DNA of 64,000 nucleotides from Trogon surrucura (GCA_020746105.1 CM036658.1:29661099-29725098); one strand, 5' to 3'. Positions 12,980-27,845 are shown, counted from the first letter of the stretch. The notes: generated by a model not told the origin, from the sequence alone. Numbers and translations are program-made.

Positions 12980-13526
12980 TCATAGAATCACAGAGTGTTA
13001 GGGGTTGGAAAGGACCTCAAAAGATCATTTAGTCCAACCCCCCTGCCAGAGCAGGATCACCTACAGTAGATCACGCAGGAACGCGTCCAGGTGGGTTTTG
13101 AATGTCTCCAGAGAAGGAGACTCCAGAACCTCCCTGGGCAGCCTGTGCCAGTGCTCTGGCACCCACAGAGTCAAAAAGCTTTTTCTAGTATTTTTGTGGA
13201 ACCTCCTACGTGCCAGCTTGTACCCATTGCCCCTTGTCCTGTCATTGGACATCACTGAGAAGAGCCTGGCTCTGTCCTCCTGACACTCCCCCTTGATATA
13301 TTTATAAACATGAATGAGGTCACCCCTCAGCCTCCTCTTCTCCAAGCTGAAGAGACCCAGCTCCTTCAGCCCTTCCTCATCAGAGAGATGCTCCACTCCC
13401 TTCATCATCTTTGTGGCTCTGCGCTGGACTCTCTCCAGCAGTTCCCTGTCCTTCTTGAGCTGAGGGGTCCAGGACTGGACACAATATTCCAGATGTGGCC
13501 GCATCAGGGCAGAGTAGAGGGGCATT
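12980..13526 (-). mobile_element. CR1 LINE 3' fragment with a 154-codon open frame
   Basis: Read on the minus strand this runs from the [18 protein letters not shown] segment through [13 protein letters not shown] and the [20 protein letters not shown] segment to the tail (catagaatcacagagtgtta on the plus strand). The frame at 13061-13525 has no stop, so the copy is fairly young. It is 5'-truncated and has no promoter. It is the inverted relative of 4759-5172, 40833-40922 and 49878-50142. Confidence 0.92.
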
Positions 13527-16500
13527 TATTCATCCACCTTTTTAATCTTAGCAGTTTTAATTACTGTTTAATAATTTTTACTAACAATATGTTACTGAAG
13601 AATATATTTGCCAGTAACTTTCATAGAAAATGTGAGGAGAACTACAGCTTCCCATGCACAGTGATGTCATTTTCAGACCCACGAATCTGCTACCTTTACA
13701 CCAGTGTTTGTACCAGTATAGAAGCTTTAACTTTGCTTGCTACCATCCAGAGCCTTTGGATCCAGCTGTAGCAGCCACGTAAAATCTGCAAAGCTGGATG
13801 ACAGATCTGCTATGCATGAAGTTTAAAATTAATGTTTGAGAACAAAGCTGTTCGAATGGTGTTTCTCATCTACTCCGTGTGGCACCTCTATTTCAGAAAT
13901 ACGAAGCAATCTGTGATAAGTAAGTGGACAATCTGTAAATGTTTTAATTTAATGTAAATCTAAATTGTTTTACAAAGAAACTTACAAAGCAGAAATGCAA
14001 GTAAGTGAAATAATACATATTGTGATTATGAATTTCATATTATTACGCAACTTCATTTAGACAGCATAAATTCCAGGTTTGCCTCCTCACTGTTTATCAG
14101 ATCACAATCCACAAAAGCAAACTAAAAGCACAGGAGTGAGTTTCTGTGCCACTATTTCATATAACTACATGGCTTTGTGTGAAAGACAGAAAGATACATT
14201 AGCTTATGAGAGAGCTAGGACCTCTTCATAGATTCAAAATAACTATAGACAAATCTCACACAAATTTAACTGAGCAACTGCAGGCCCTGACAGAAAAACA
14301 ATGTAAGGAAACTGGTGAACATAGATGAAAGTGCCAAAATAAAGATGGAAGAACCATGGGGGAAAAAATGCAACACTGCAAGGAAATTACTTTTCTTGCA
14401 AAAATGTTCATGGCCTATGAACAGATAACTCTGAAAAGACATACGACTTTTTATAAATGACAGTTAGTTAAATGAAAAATGCAACAATTAATCACTGAAT
14501 AAGACCAGTAAAATGCTTTTCCCATAGTCATTGAAATACCAGAAATTACACTGCACTGAAAGATTTGCAGTTCATCCTGACTGGGGCACACAGGACCATA
14601 GATATGAAGACCCCAATTAGAAAGCTTTTTATGAGTAGTCTGAAATTAGAAGTGTCTCACCTTTCTTGGTTACTACTACAACAGTTATCAATGATGTTTG
14701 CACAAAGCCAGACCATTATCTATTAAAAGAATTCTTCCAACAGAATTTAACCCACATAAATGAAATGCAATACAGGACAAAGACCTTTGGATTGGGTATC
14801 AGTATGAACAATGTCGATCTTTTGCCTAGCAGAACTGCAGATCTGCCATGGCAATTCATAACCATCAAACCTGCGAAGTAAACTCTTCAAGAAGAATTCC
14901 TAAGCTTTTTATTAATAACATACTAAAAATTTTCAAGTCTAACTACAAAACAGATTTACATAGTCTTTATGAAAAAAACACCACACTTTTTTGTCTCCAC
15001 TTTGTTCTGATGATATGGCCTGCCTTTAAATCTGGGAAACCATTTTCTTCTTCTTTTTTTTTTTGTTAGCAAATATGCCCAATTTTGCCATTTTCCTGAA
15101 TCTATCCATTTCTGATCATTAGCAAACTTCTAATTTAATGATCCTTTCTCACTGTTTTCAAGAATACTTACATGTCTCTTCTTGCTGCAGAAACTAGACA
15201 GTACTGCTGTACAGTTGGATTATATATGGGCAAACTATTGGTACTATATCACCGTGAATTTACAAGACAGAAAGTACAAATGGAAGAAAACAAGAACTAG
15301 TAAGACATACAAGAACCACACATGCATTCCCATAAGCCTCTGGTGTTATAAGTACACACTGAGAACCATATGGTAAATCTTTCAAGTTCTTACCATTGTC
15401 AAATGCTTACAATGCATACGAAAGGACATTTTTTTATGTGATAACCTGAGATGAAAACATGTAGGTCCAGTAGCTTTGTCTCAAATCAGAATGATCAGTT
15501 TAACAAAAGTCACAAACAAGAATGACAAACGTGACCAGAAGTAGGGAGGAAAACTAATGAGAACAGTAACCTCTCAGCTTGGTTTTCTTTGACATGAGAA
15601 ACACACAAATGGCACTTTGATATTCACTCACGGAAATTACATTACCTACATGGTTTATAATTATGGTAAATTATTACCATCGTATTGTGTAGTACATGGA
15701 AAAACGAATTGCAAGTACATAAACTTCTGAAAAATTACAGCTGAGAAAGAGATTTGGGGGAGCCTTGTTTAGAAAGAGAAGATAGAAAAACCAGAAGCAA
15801 AAAAAAAGTTTACACAAAACAGATACACTTGTCTAACATTCACCAGGAAAGAAGACCCCACAAAATTCTAGTACTGTGTTCTTCTCTTTCAAGAAAAAGC
15901 TCACCAAAATGAATTCTATTTAATGCATAACTTACAGAAATAAATACATCCCTTAGATGCTTCAGCTTGCTTGACAGACTTCTGTCTGAGAACAGCTAAC
16001 TCATTCAAGAAACTCAATCTTAAACCTTTGTTATGGCCATATGGAAGGAATTGCAGAGCAAATGAAATGACAGCTACGGTCCATGAAACACTAATAGGAT
16101 TTCCACGTGCTTCATTATTGTTCAGACAATGGCACATTTTCTGTCTCAGCTGTGCTATGACTAGAGCAAGACCATGGCATATAGTAGAGATCAAAAGAAT
16201 ACTTCAAACCTACTCCCATCTGACTGGTCCAGGGGAAAACAATATTGCACAGAATCAGTAAGAGTACCTGGGTGGTGGCAGTAATCAGAGCTGCACGTAG
16301 CTGCAGCAGAAATTCGGTATCTCACGGTTGTAAGTGCCTCATGGCAGTGCTGCATACTTCTGAATGCCCTCCACAGCAGAGGCAGAGATGAGGACAGCAT
16401 TCAGAGCCAACTCAAACTTCAGAGCAGCCTTGATAAAACTGAATCTCACTATCCCTCAAATGAAAACAAATAAACTTATTCTGACTTCATCCTTTGGAAG

Positions 16501-17792
16501 GCAGAGCAGCAAAACTCAGTTCTGCAGTGGGCACAGGGCAGCTAAAGGATGCAGAGACAGGCTGACACTGACTACGCAGGCATGAGGTGAGGGAAATCTC
16601 TCCCTCCTCTCCAGCCACATTCCCCTCAGTTCTAGTTCTCCCGTCTTACATGCACTGTTTAGTTTGGGTTATCCCCGCCATGTCTACTCGCTGAGACTTA
16701 TGACCTTCTGTGCCCTAGGTAGGTTGCTTATAGTCATGTCTTTGCCTCCTCTCTGTAGCAATGGCTCTCCCTGCTCGACACAAGCAGCCCCTCCAGAAGA
16801 TTCTGCATGGTCTTCCCATAAAGAAAAAAGTTGGGGTACGGTAAAGAAAGAAGCAGAAGAGTCCTCAAGAGCTCAGTTTGCTCTGTTTCAATTTGTTGCG
16901 GCCCTAAGAAGGGATGTAGTTAGCTGTAAGAGGTACTAAAGAAAACGAAGTGAAAGATTAGGTATTAGAAGTCGAGTAATCAAACTTTTGGGATAGAGGA
17001 TGAGCAGCGACAGAGCTGAGAGTCATCTGCCCTTCCCAGTAGCAGTCCTCACACATGCTGTACCCCTTTTCCTGATGGCCATGAGAGTGGGCAGAAAGGA
17101 GTTCCTGCAGATGGGCAGCTCAGGTTGCACAGATATTTGCAGCACTGGTTCTTGCAGTCAGGTAGATGAGTCCATAGCTACCTCTGTCTCCCTGCTGACC
17201 TGGGGCACTGCTTGTTGTGCCTGTGCTTAGGCCTCCAGTGGTACAGCTCAACACAACCCAAGAGTCTCACTCTTACTGAAGTGCCCAAAGAGATTCAGCT
17301 CCATTACACTATCCATTACAAGATGCATTTATCTTACCTAAATCAGTTCAAAAGTTCGTTGGACCCACAATCCCTTTCCCCCACCCCAAGCATTGTCATG
17401 TTTCTTATATGAAATCGGACTGTTTCACTTAGTCCCAATTACAAAGTACAGTATTAAGTTATAGCACCAGAAAAACTACATAATTTTATTAATCAAGGCT
17501 TAACACATTATGCAATTATGACATTGCTTGGCCCAGAATGTGTAGAGAAAGACCTTGTCAGTGAAGTGAGATGTTCACTGCAGGATTTCCAGAAAGCATC
17601 CCCAATAGCTCTAGCCTTTGTAAAGCTGTTACCTGATCCCTTCTGCCCTGGAGAAGCAGTCTTATTTTTTTTTTATAACACAGTGAATAGATTTTACACT
17701 GTGACATAAACCCATTGAGAGGAAAAGTATGTTGCTTCACTGACTCCTTCTGTTAAATCTCTTGTTACTGCATTCTAACTTAGACCTTCATT

Positions 17793-17825
<33 letters not shown>

Positions 17826-20573
17826 TGTACCTAAGAACAATTACAAGAGTACATATTCTTATAAATGTGGCTCCTACTTCAAATGCCTCTGTATTAATTT
17901 TAGGTAACCTACAGCTATTTCTTTACTGAAAAATCTGTCTCTTCACTAATGCTTAGTAGTGTTACTGGTACTGCTACATACTTAAATCAGACTATTGTCT
18001 CTTCGAGAACCTTTCAGTATGTAGTTTGTCTTCACCACTAATACTACAAATTAATTAAGGGTATTCCCTCTCCTATGCTCTTTCGCAGCAGGGGCTTCCT
18101 CAATGCACAAAATGGCATAGTTTGGTAGGAATTACATAAAAAGGTGTGCGTAGGGATCATGGGTATTCTTCATGAGGATGGCCTTTGAGAAGTGCATGTT
18201 TTATTTCTTAGGGTTTAGAGGAAGAGGTAGTAAAACAATTTATACTGCAACCCAGTCAGACAATTTTGTAATTCCTACAACATGGGAAGCTCGAGGGAGG
18301 CTTCTACGGAGCTGTCACTGTTGAATGAAAGAGTAGCTGACATATAAGAGTAAGTAGTTTTCTGATTTTTTCAACTCTCTTTAAACCAATCTTTTCCAAA
18401 CACATGGTTCATAAAATCCCATAGGAACTTCTCTGTCATTTCCTGAAAAATAACTTACTTGACTGTCCAAGCTAAAAACGCCCTCCATTGCCAGCGAAAC
18501 ACCAACTATGGAAATCTAATTTGTAACAAAACCAAGAAGCTAAGAGATCTGACTTGCTTTTGATACTTTTCTTTATTAGCCCCGCAGAGCACAACTGTTA
18601 CATAGATGACAGCCTTTTAAAATCTCATTGTCACTGTGGTCAACTATTTGGCTAACTTCCTTAGAATCAAACTTCAGGAAAAATATGTTGATCTTTTACT
18701 GAAAAAGGAAAAAGTTCCTAACACATGCTAATGCCTACAGTTACACTTACAAAAAATTTAGCCTGCTCTGCTCTATTTGTCCATCTGGATCATCTCAATG
18801 TCTCTTATCAGAAATGCTCTACTAATAGAAAAACCATGAACCTTTTTATGGAAAACATAAACTTCCCAATAGAAATAATATACTGGGACAAAATACCGGA
18901 ATCTTGCAAAAAAATAACTGATGGAAAAAAGTATATTTACATGAAACTGAAAAATTCTAAGTTTGATGAAATATAAGCACCCTATTTTGCCACAAAATGC
19001 TCTGGAGGTCAAAGAACACATTAAAAAGTATAAATGCAGAAGGGTGATAAGCATTATACTTCAAATGAGCTGGCTTTGTACTGTCTCACATTCCATGGTC
19101 TGTCTACCATGGTACCTGAATTTAGCCTTTTCCTCTGATAGTGACTAAACATAAATTAATACGATGACTACAACAGTATTTAGTCAAGGTACAGTATACA
19201 TAAGCTATTAAAAAATAGATCCACATTCCTCATGGTGGGTAAATACTAGGGGAACGAAACACTCTATATCCACCTTCCAGCTCTTCTTATTAGGATGTCT
19301 GCAGTAATCCATCTGAGAAGACTCCGCTCCTCTTTACCTGTCAACATAAGTAGTTCATCCAAATAATTTTTCAAGAACAATAGTCAAAGGCGGCTGCTTT
19401 TCTAAATGTCTGTGCATCTTAGCAAAGATCTTTGATATGTAACATTTGAATATTAGAATTAGCCTGTCTTCAGCCCCCAAATGGAGTATTCAAATACTGT
19501 TCTGTTAATAACAAGGATGAGGAGTCAGGATGCATGCAACATTCTCAGGCACTTCCTTTCAAGGAGATAACTCATACAAACTTTCACTAAACTAGAATTG
19601 GTCTGCCTTCCAAAATGGAAACTCAACTACCTACCTGCTATTACCTGCCATCTGCGTTACTCCTGCATGCAACTAACGGCACTATCTCAAACATCAGCAC
19701 TAATTTCTGAAGAGTCATCATATCAATTTGCCAAAGAATGCCATCCATCTTATGAAAGGTTTCTCCTGCCAGGTAAATCTATTTTGAATGGTAATTGGAT
19801 GAAGAAATAATAGCTATAAGGCAGCTTCATTCTTACTGGACTAAGCCTCCTGTGACTGGGACCAGATCTGAAACAGGTTGCCAGAATGTGGTTACCGATA
19901 GACCCAGCTGCAGAAAACCAGATGGCTCTTCCTGTGCAAGGTGGAGAGAATGGAAGAGACAAAGTCAGCACAACTACTGAAGAATATACAAGAGCAAACA
20001 GTGCCCCAAAATAACAAAATATTGTGACCAAAGTAAAATTTAAGTTTTTAAGTTTCTGAATTTACAAGCTGTGACTAACTGAGCACTTGCAGTTAGCTTT
20101 GTGCACAGCTGAATGCGGGACAGAATCCTCAGCCAGATTTAAACTAATTCAGGTACTGCTGGCAGTGTAATAGTAGCAGTGGAGTGGCCAGCACAAGCTG
20201 GAAAAATGGAGGCAAAGTCTGGACAAAGCTCAACCCCGAGTGGACCAGCCTGGCTCTACCCTGGGTACATCTGCAGGAGCTACAGTCAGCAAGATCCAGG
20301 CATCCCACAAAAGGGAGAAAGGTGAGTATAAGTTCAGAGGGATGCAGGGTTCGGATTTGACTTGAACACAAGGGAAGAATGCAGAGAATAGAGAAAAATA
20401 CTTTCTATTTTGCTTTTCTTAGAGTTACAGTATAAAATACAGAAAGTAGCTGAATCGCAGATGCTTCAGGCAGAACTGTATTGGCATTATTAAAAGAGCT
20501 ACTGCAGGGCAAAATTTGATTCAAACACCCATGTTTCACAAAAGGAAATGTGACCCGTTACTGACTACACACA
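13527..20573. other. Unique intronic DNA with a poly(A) run
   Basis: AT-rich, no gene recognised. A slightly more GC-rich patch lies near 16260-17420 but shows no splice-flanked coding exon that I can support. A 28-base A run is at 17796-17823. Confidence 0.55.
17796..17823 (+). repeat. A(28) homopolymer
   Basis: A run of 28 A after ttagt. No retrocopy or SINE sequence is recognisable immediately upstream, so it is listed only as a simple repeat. Confidence 0.95.
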
Positions 20574-22495
20574 GTGCAAACACAAAAGGGGAATCCACAA
20601 AGGGTGGAAGCAAGGATTGATAACCTGAGATGATTACAAGGAGATTGCTCGTGAAACTAGAAACCAGGTTAGAGAAGCTAAAGCCCTGAGAGAATCAAAT
20701 CTGGTCATGGACATTAAAAATAACAGAAAAGGATTCTACAGGTATGTGAAAACAAAAATAAGAAAGAATGTGGGGCCTCTCTGGATGTGGAGAATGCTGA
20801 AGTACTCAACGATTTTTTGCTTCAGTCTTCACTGATAAGCACTTGAGCCACACCACCCAAGTCACAGAGGGCATTGGCTGGATCTGGGAGAGTGAAGAAC
20901 CACCCAGGGTAGGAGCAGATCAGGTCCAGGAACACCTAGAGAACCTGAAGGTGCACAAGTCCATGGGACCTGATGCGATACACCCACGGGTCCTGAAGGA
21001 ACTGGCAGCTGAAGTTGCTAGACCACTAGCCATCATATTTGAGAGGTCGTGAGAGTCTGGAGAAATTCCCACAGACTGGAAAAAGGGAAGCATAACCCCC
21101 ATTTTTAAAAATGAAAGCAAAGAAAATCTGGGAAACTACAGAGCAGTCAGTGTCACCTCTGTGCCAGGTAAAATCATGGAACAGATCCTCCCGGTAGCTG
21201 TACTAAGGTGCATGAAATCCAGCGAGGTGATTGGTGACAGCCAGCATGGCTTCACTAGTGGCAAATTGTGCCTGACTGATTTGGTGGCTTTCTGTGACAA
21301 AGTTACAGCTCTGGCTGATACGGGAAGAGCAACTGATGTCACCTCCCTGGACCTATGCAAGGCGTTTGACACTGTCCCACATGACATCCTTGTCTCTAAG
21401 ATGAAGAGACACGGATTTGACAGATGGACCACTTGGTGGATAAAGAACTGGCTAGAAGGTCACACTCAAAGAGTTGTGGTCAATGGCTCAATGTCCACAT
21501 GGAGACCAGTGACAAGTGGTGTTCCTCAGGGGTCTGTTCTGGGTCCAGTGCTGTTCAACATCTTTGTCAGCAACATGGACAACGGCATCGAGTGCACCCT
21601 CAGCAAGTTTGTCAACAACACCAAGCTGTGTGGTGCCGTGGACTCACTTGAGGGAAGAGATGCCATCCAGAGGGACCTTGACAGGCTTGAGAAATGGGCC
21701 AGTGCAAACTGCATGAGCTTCAACAAGCCAAAATGCAAGGTCCTTTACCTGGGCCAGGCCAATCCCAGGCACAAATACAAACTGGGCACAGAGTGGGTTG
21801 AGAGTAGCCCTGAAGAGAAGGATTTGGAGGTGTTGATAGACAAGAAGCTCAACGTGAGCCGGCAGGGTGCTCATATAGCTCATACAGCCCAGAAGGCCAA
21901 CCCTGTCCATCAAGAAGAGTGTGGCCAGCAGGTCAAGAGAGGTGATTCTCCCCCTTTACTCTGCTCTTGTGAGACCCCACCTCGAACACTGCGTCAAGTT
22001 CTGATGTCCCCACCATAAGAGGGGAATGGATCTGTTGGAGCAAGTTCAGAGGAGGGCCACAAAGGTGATCCAGGGGCTAGACCATCTCTGCTACGAGGAC
22101 AGCCTGTGGGAGCTGTTATTGTTCAGCCTGGAGAAGACGTTGGGAGGGACCTAATAGCTGCCTTTCAATACCTGAAGGGAACCTACAGGAAGGCTGGGGA
22201 GGGACTTTTTACAAAAGAGCCTCCACTGATAGGACAAGGGGAAATGGATTTAAACTGAAGGAGAATAGGTTTAGATTGGCTCTTAGGAAGAAACTCTTCA
22301 GTACGAGGGTGGCAAGACCCTGGAAACAGATTGCCCAGAGAGGCTGTGGATGCCCCCTCCCTGGAGATGTTCAAGGCCAGGTTGGATGAGGCCTTGAGTA
22401 GGCTGATCTACTTAAGGGTATCTCTGCCCATGGCAGGGAGGTTGGATTAGATGATCTCTAAGGTCTTTTCCAGTCAGAGACATTCTATGATTCTA
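20574..22495 (+). mobile_element. CR1 LINE, 1.9 kb, with most of the reverse transcriptase
   Basis: One of the two longest CR1 copies here. It starts in the region between endonuclease and RT (acaaagggtggaagcaag) and ends with gacattctatgattct. The longest open frame (21161-22018, 285 codons) has RT landmarks: SVTSVPGKIMEQIL-like start, LDLCKAFDTVPHDIL, GVPQGSVLGPVLFNIFVSNM, then FVNNTKLCG. The catalytic Asp-Asp pair expected in the last motif reads Asn-Asn, so this RT would be inactive even if expressed. Frameshifts lie after codon 285. The endonuclease half is missing. Confidence 0.93.
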
Positions 22496-25400
22496 ACTAC
22501 ATCCACATATGTTATATGTTCAAAGGCAGCAAAAATACAAACCAATATCCAGGATAATATATATAATTAAAGTATCTTAGTAGCAATTTTGTGACATAAG
22601 ATTGAATAACCTATCAGAGAACACTGGTTGTACCATTAAATATTTATAATTTCAAAGACAATGAAAATTGATTCAGTAAGAATTATGTGTATTTGCAACT
22701 GACCTCTCAATCACTTGGAAGATAGTGAGGTAAGCATTGAGTAATTACATGCCTACACATGTATTCAGCCAGATAACGTATGATGTATCCAATACACTTC
22801 AGAAAGTTTTTAAATAAGTTATGAACTGAGCCTGATGCTGGAAATGGGAAAATAAAATCATGAATATTGTAAACAAAGCGACAGGCAACAAATGATTGAA
22901 AATTATGCTAGATGTTAACTGCTGACTGTTACCTGAACTGAAGACAGCACAATGCACCAATCTCGTCAAATGTTAACTAGAAACATCAATCAAAAAGTAT
23001 CATTCATTGGTCTAAAAATCTCTGACTGCATTTTCCCCAAAGAAGAAAATAATTCAAGACACAGCTGAGCACTAGCTTGGCTTGAACACTTCAGTAATAA
23101 AAGCTAGAAGATTGCTAAATGCAGCAATATGAGGAAACAATATCCATATACTCATTTTTAGAGGACATGTGAGAATCACAATTCATGTCCTGTTTCTTGG
23201 GTGTAAAAGAACTCTTCATTTGCAGTACAAGAAAACTCTGGATGTTCATCACCTGCAGATACCAACCAAGTTCCCTATTTAAATACATACAGACTTAACC
23301 CTCTAAACTCAGCTGGACAAATTCAAAAGTACTATCAAGAAAAAAACCACAACTATAAGAAATCATTACGGATAAAATATGATACTGTCTCAGACATCAC
23401 TCCTTCCCTCATTCTGAGTGTTGAAATTATCTTCTTGCCTTATTAAATGCTTAGTGAAAACTTCACCCCCCTACGCAAACCTCATCAAATCTTGGCATTT
23501 TCCTGGTACCTTTTGTACTGAGTCATAAATAACTTCTTGAAATATTTTTTGTTACCAAGACTCTATTATTGTGAGTCTCCAGTGTCTCGCTGCAGAAGGA
23601 ATGTAAACTTTGCTTAGTTTACTTTTAAGTTCTCAGTTGTGAAAATTAATTCTTCTATTTACAGAAAGTACCACTTCTCTATTTAAAGGGCAGAGAAAAT
23701 GCAACTTACCTTACCTATGCGTGTATGAGGTCTCAACTCCTACTGCCTCAGCAAGCAACTGCTTATCTTTCCATACAGCCTCTGTTCCTATTTACCATTT
23801 CTTTCACCCATATATGTTTTTTTCACCGGTAAGAAATTTGAAAGGCTAATGAAGGGACATTCAGTTTGCATCAGCTGATCCCTCACCTTCCTGTGTCACG
23901 CCGCTGCTCACACACACTACTGCTATGTTTAAATAATAACCTAATAACATTTGGAGGGGACCTGAGAGAGAGTTAATTTAATAAAGTATATTATAGGAGT
24001 TAACGGCAGTCCTGGGAATAATTAGAATAATCTAATATTTTCCAAGACAAGACTGTTCTCAGTTACTTACAGTTTTGCCAATTTATAATTTTTTGGGCTT
24101 AGATTCACCATACCAGGTATGTGATTCAGACAGTCCAAATACATATTATATAAATAATATACTTTACTTTACCCGTGCCAAAAAAAACACTCAAAACCCC
24201 CAAACTAAACCCAAAACAAAACACAAACCATTTCACGCAAATTCCTGCAAGACATGGACAAGAAGACCAGCAAGACAGCTGGGAGGCAAACTTGGACAAC
24301 TCGTATCTTCTGGAAAAAAAGCCCAACTCCTAACAAAACTTTGCAAAGGCTAAGTGCATAATGCAGGTTTTCCAATGGCATCAGTACTACTGGTGCCGTG
24401 TTATTTTTACTGTGTGTCCATACTGACTGAAAGTTTGCGTCACCTCTACAAAGTCAGGGTAAATCGCAGGCCTACAGAATACTTTTCCACAGTTCAGATG
24501 ATGTTGTGATGCTACGAAGCAGAAAAAAGATCAGAAGATGCTTTTAAGTTTTCATAAGAAAGAGATGCTGGACAGGAATCTACAGTACAGCACAGTGAAA
24601 CACCACCTGAAAAGACCACACTGCATTACTGTTAAAATAAGCAAGCTAAGGAAAAGCAGGAGAAGAGGTTTTAGTTTGGTAACCTTGAAGGGAACACATA
24701 ATTTTGTCATCTATGAATCAGAAACATGTCACTGCATCTGCTGTGAAAACCCATTGGTAACACATGGTGTGTCTCTCTCTCCCTTCCCTCCCAGTGGGGC
24801 ACCTCTTAGTCTAGTTTTATGCTAGGGACCTAAAAGCTCCACATCCACCAGTCACATGTCTGGGTCAGTACCTATACAGATGGTATATTCCCTGCCCTTT
24901 GTTCTCAGTCACCTACTCAAGGGTAAAAATTAGTAAAGGGAAAACCATTAAGAAACATTGGTTGTGAATTTAAGTACTTGTGTCCTTTAAGCTTTTCACA
25001 CAACGCAACCCAGCGTCCCTGCACATACGTACCTGCAGCAGTCAGTCACACACTCCTTAGAGTGTCTGCCTAGCTCAGCATGCAGGACTGACCGTGTCGG
25101 GGAAACAAGTAAGCAAAGGACAATATCCCTAGGGGCTTTTTCCATGGAAGAACTAATAGACATCTAAAAAGGTAGGAAAACCATATGTACGGGAAGCATG
25201 GACTTGAGATCAACATCATGGTCACTTTGGAAACTCTAGATCTAAAATCCAAGTACTTCTGCAACGCTGAACAATTTATTTCATGCTTTTTCCTAGGAAA
25301 ACCTACTTAGACCATCCCACTTGGGCACGATTCAACAAAATAAACCACAAAAACCCACCACCAAACCTGGCAAGTGCATACACAAGCCCAAATACCTCCT

Positions 25401-26111
25401 AAAGTCAGCTCCTCCATGAGCTGCCAGTGCTGGCATCTGATTTAACATAAGAAGCTGCATTGTTGCAGGAACCACTGTTGCTCTATATGCAGATTTAACA
25501 TTTCTCAACTCCTCCTTCCAGGGTATATTAAAAAGGCGGAGGAGGAAACAGAAGAGCTATTTCACAAAATGCAGTATTGATTTTCCTACCTGAGAAAAGA
25601 GACTCTCAGTGAAAAAAATATCTCTTTGCTCCTCTACCTCATGAGAGAAGAAAAGTCCCCCAAAAAAGATATCAATCTGCAAAACCATGAACTACTGAAA
25701 AATTTTGCTCTGGCCAGTGTTTTTGGCATATGTTCACACTACGTAACTGGCATTCCTACTTCGGGTACTCCTGAAACACATAAAAAGAAAAAAAAAATTT
25801 TTTTTCCTCAAAACTTCTTAATCACTGCAATTACTAACACATAGTGAATGAAACCAGTGGAGGTTTCAAGCAGAATAATCTTCTCTAATTATTCTTTAAG
25901 ATCACAGAAAACAGAGGAAACCAATTCATTAAAACATGTAGGTAGAAAACTGCTAGTGTTAAAAGAATGACATTTTCTTATTCCTATATTATGTTAGTTT
26001 TGTAACATCTTGACCATTAATTCTAAACAAAATTGTAATGCCCTACTAAAACCTAATGTAACACTTCTGACAGTAAAGACTGATACGGATTTTCTCCCTG
26101 CTAGATCCAGG
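22496..26111. other. Unique intronic DNA, nothing recognised
   Basis: AT-rich sequence between two CR1 copies with only short unrecognised ORFs. Confidence 0.6.
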
Positions 26112-27845
26112 AGGAAATACAGTGACAAAAGATGAGGATAAGGCTGAGGTGCTTAATCCCTTGTTTGCCTCAGTCTTTAGTACCAGAAACACCTGTTACC
26201 GAGGGAACCCAGCCCTCCAAGCCAAAAGACAGAGGCCAGGAGCAAAATGTCCTACCCCACAATCCAAGAGGAGATGGTCAGGGACCTGCTGCTCCACATT
26301 GATATCCAAAAACCTATGGGGCCAGATGGGGTACATCCTAGAGTATTGAGAGAGCTGGCAGCTGTACTCACCAAGCCACTGTCCCTCATTTATCATCAGT
26401 CTGGCTGACTGGGGAGGTCCCAGCTGATGAGAAGTCAGCCAATATAACACCGATCTATAAGAAGGGACAGAAGGATGATCTGGGAACTTACAGGCCTGTC
26501 AGTTTGACCTCAGTGCCAGGGAAGCTGTTGGAGCAGATCACCCCAAGTTCCATTATGCAGCACATGCAGGACAGCCAGGAGATCAGACCCAGTCAGCATG
26601 AGTTTGTGAAGGGCAGGTCCTGTTTAACAAACCTGATCTCCTTCTATGACTGGGTGACCCGCTTGTTGGATGAAGGAAAAGCTGGCGATGTTGTCTGCCT
26701 TGACTTTAGGAAGGCATTCGACACAGTTGCACACAGTGTTCTCCTACAGAAATTGATTGCTCTCGGCTTTGATGTGCATACGCATTGCTGGGTTAAAAAC
26801 TGGTTAGATGGCCGAGTCCAAAGAGTTGTGGTCAATGAAGTAAAATCCAGTTGGCAACCGGTCACGAGTGGTGTCTCCCAGGGTTCAGTAACTGGTGCTA
26901 CGCTGGTTTAACATTTCCATCAATGATGTGGATGACAGGACCTGGGAGCGCACCCCTAGTAAGTTTGCAGACAACACCAAGCTGGGTGGAAGTGTTGATC
27001 TGGTTAAGGGTACAGAGGCTCTCCAGAGGGATCTAGATAGGTTGGATCCCCTGGCCAAGGCCAACTCGATGAAATTCAACATGGCCAAATGCCAGGTCCT
27101 GCACTTTGGCCACAACAACCCCCAGCAGCGCTACAGGCTTGGGCAGGAGTGGCTGGAGAGCTGCCAGGCAGAGAGGGACCTGGGGGTGTTGATGGACAGT
27201 GGCTAAACATGAGCCAGCAGTGTGCCCAGGTGGCCAAGAAGGCCAACGGCATCCTGGCCTGGGTCAGGAATGGTGTTGTCAGCAGGAGCAGGGAGGTGAT
27301 CATGCCCCTGTGCTCGGCTTTGGTGAGGCCTCACCTCGAGTGCTGTGTCCAGTTTTGGGCCCCTCACTGCAAGAGGGACATCGAGGTGCTGGAGAGGGTA
27401 CAGAGGTGGCTGCCAAGCTGGTAAAGGGCTCAGAATACAAGTCATTATGAGGAAAGGCTGAGGGATCTGGGGCTGTTTAGCCTGGAGGAGAGTGAAGGGA
27501 GACCTCATGGATCTCTACAACTATCTGAAGGGAAGTTGTAGCGAGGCGGGGATTGGTCTGTTCTCCCTAGTGGCCAAGGACAGGACAAGTGGAAATGGCC
27601 TTAAGTTGCGCCAGGGGAGGTTCAGGTTGGATATTAGGAAGAATTTCTTTACTGAGAGGGTTGTCAGCCATTGTAACAGGCTGCCCAGGGAGGTGGTTGA
27701 GTCACCGTCCCTGGAGGTGTTTAAGAGATGGGTAGATGTTGTGCTGAGGGACATGGTTTAGTGGTGTTTATAGGGCTAGGAAGAGGTTGGACTCAAAGAT
27801 CTTGAAGGTCTCTTCCAGACAAAAATGTTCTATGATTCTATGATT
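26112..27845 (+). mobile_element. CR1 LINE, 1.7 kb, frameshifted reverse transcriptase
   Basis: Starts near acaaaagatgaggataaggc and ends ttctatgattctatgat. RT landmarks in order are [39 protein letters not shown], then after a frame change [14 protein letters not shown] and [16 protein letters not shown], and [17 protein letters not shown]. The fourth motif reads ADN rather than ADD. At least three frame changes break the ORF. The downstream half is nearly the same as 36625-37552. Confidence 0.93.

Noticed and set aside
13061..13525. 154-codon frame as a host gene
   Set aside because: It is the CR1 ORF2 C-terminus with the CR1 3' tail.
16260..17420. GC-richer patch as coding exons of another gene
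   Set aside because: Only short overlapping frames without recognisable domains or paired splice sites.
26504..27761. Several 80-135 codon frames as separate genes
   Set aside because: They are consecutive frameshifted pieces of one CR1 copy.
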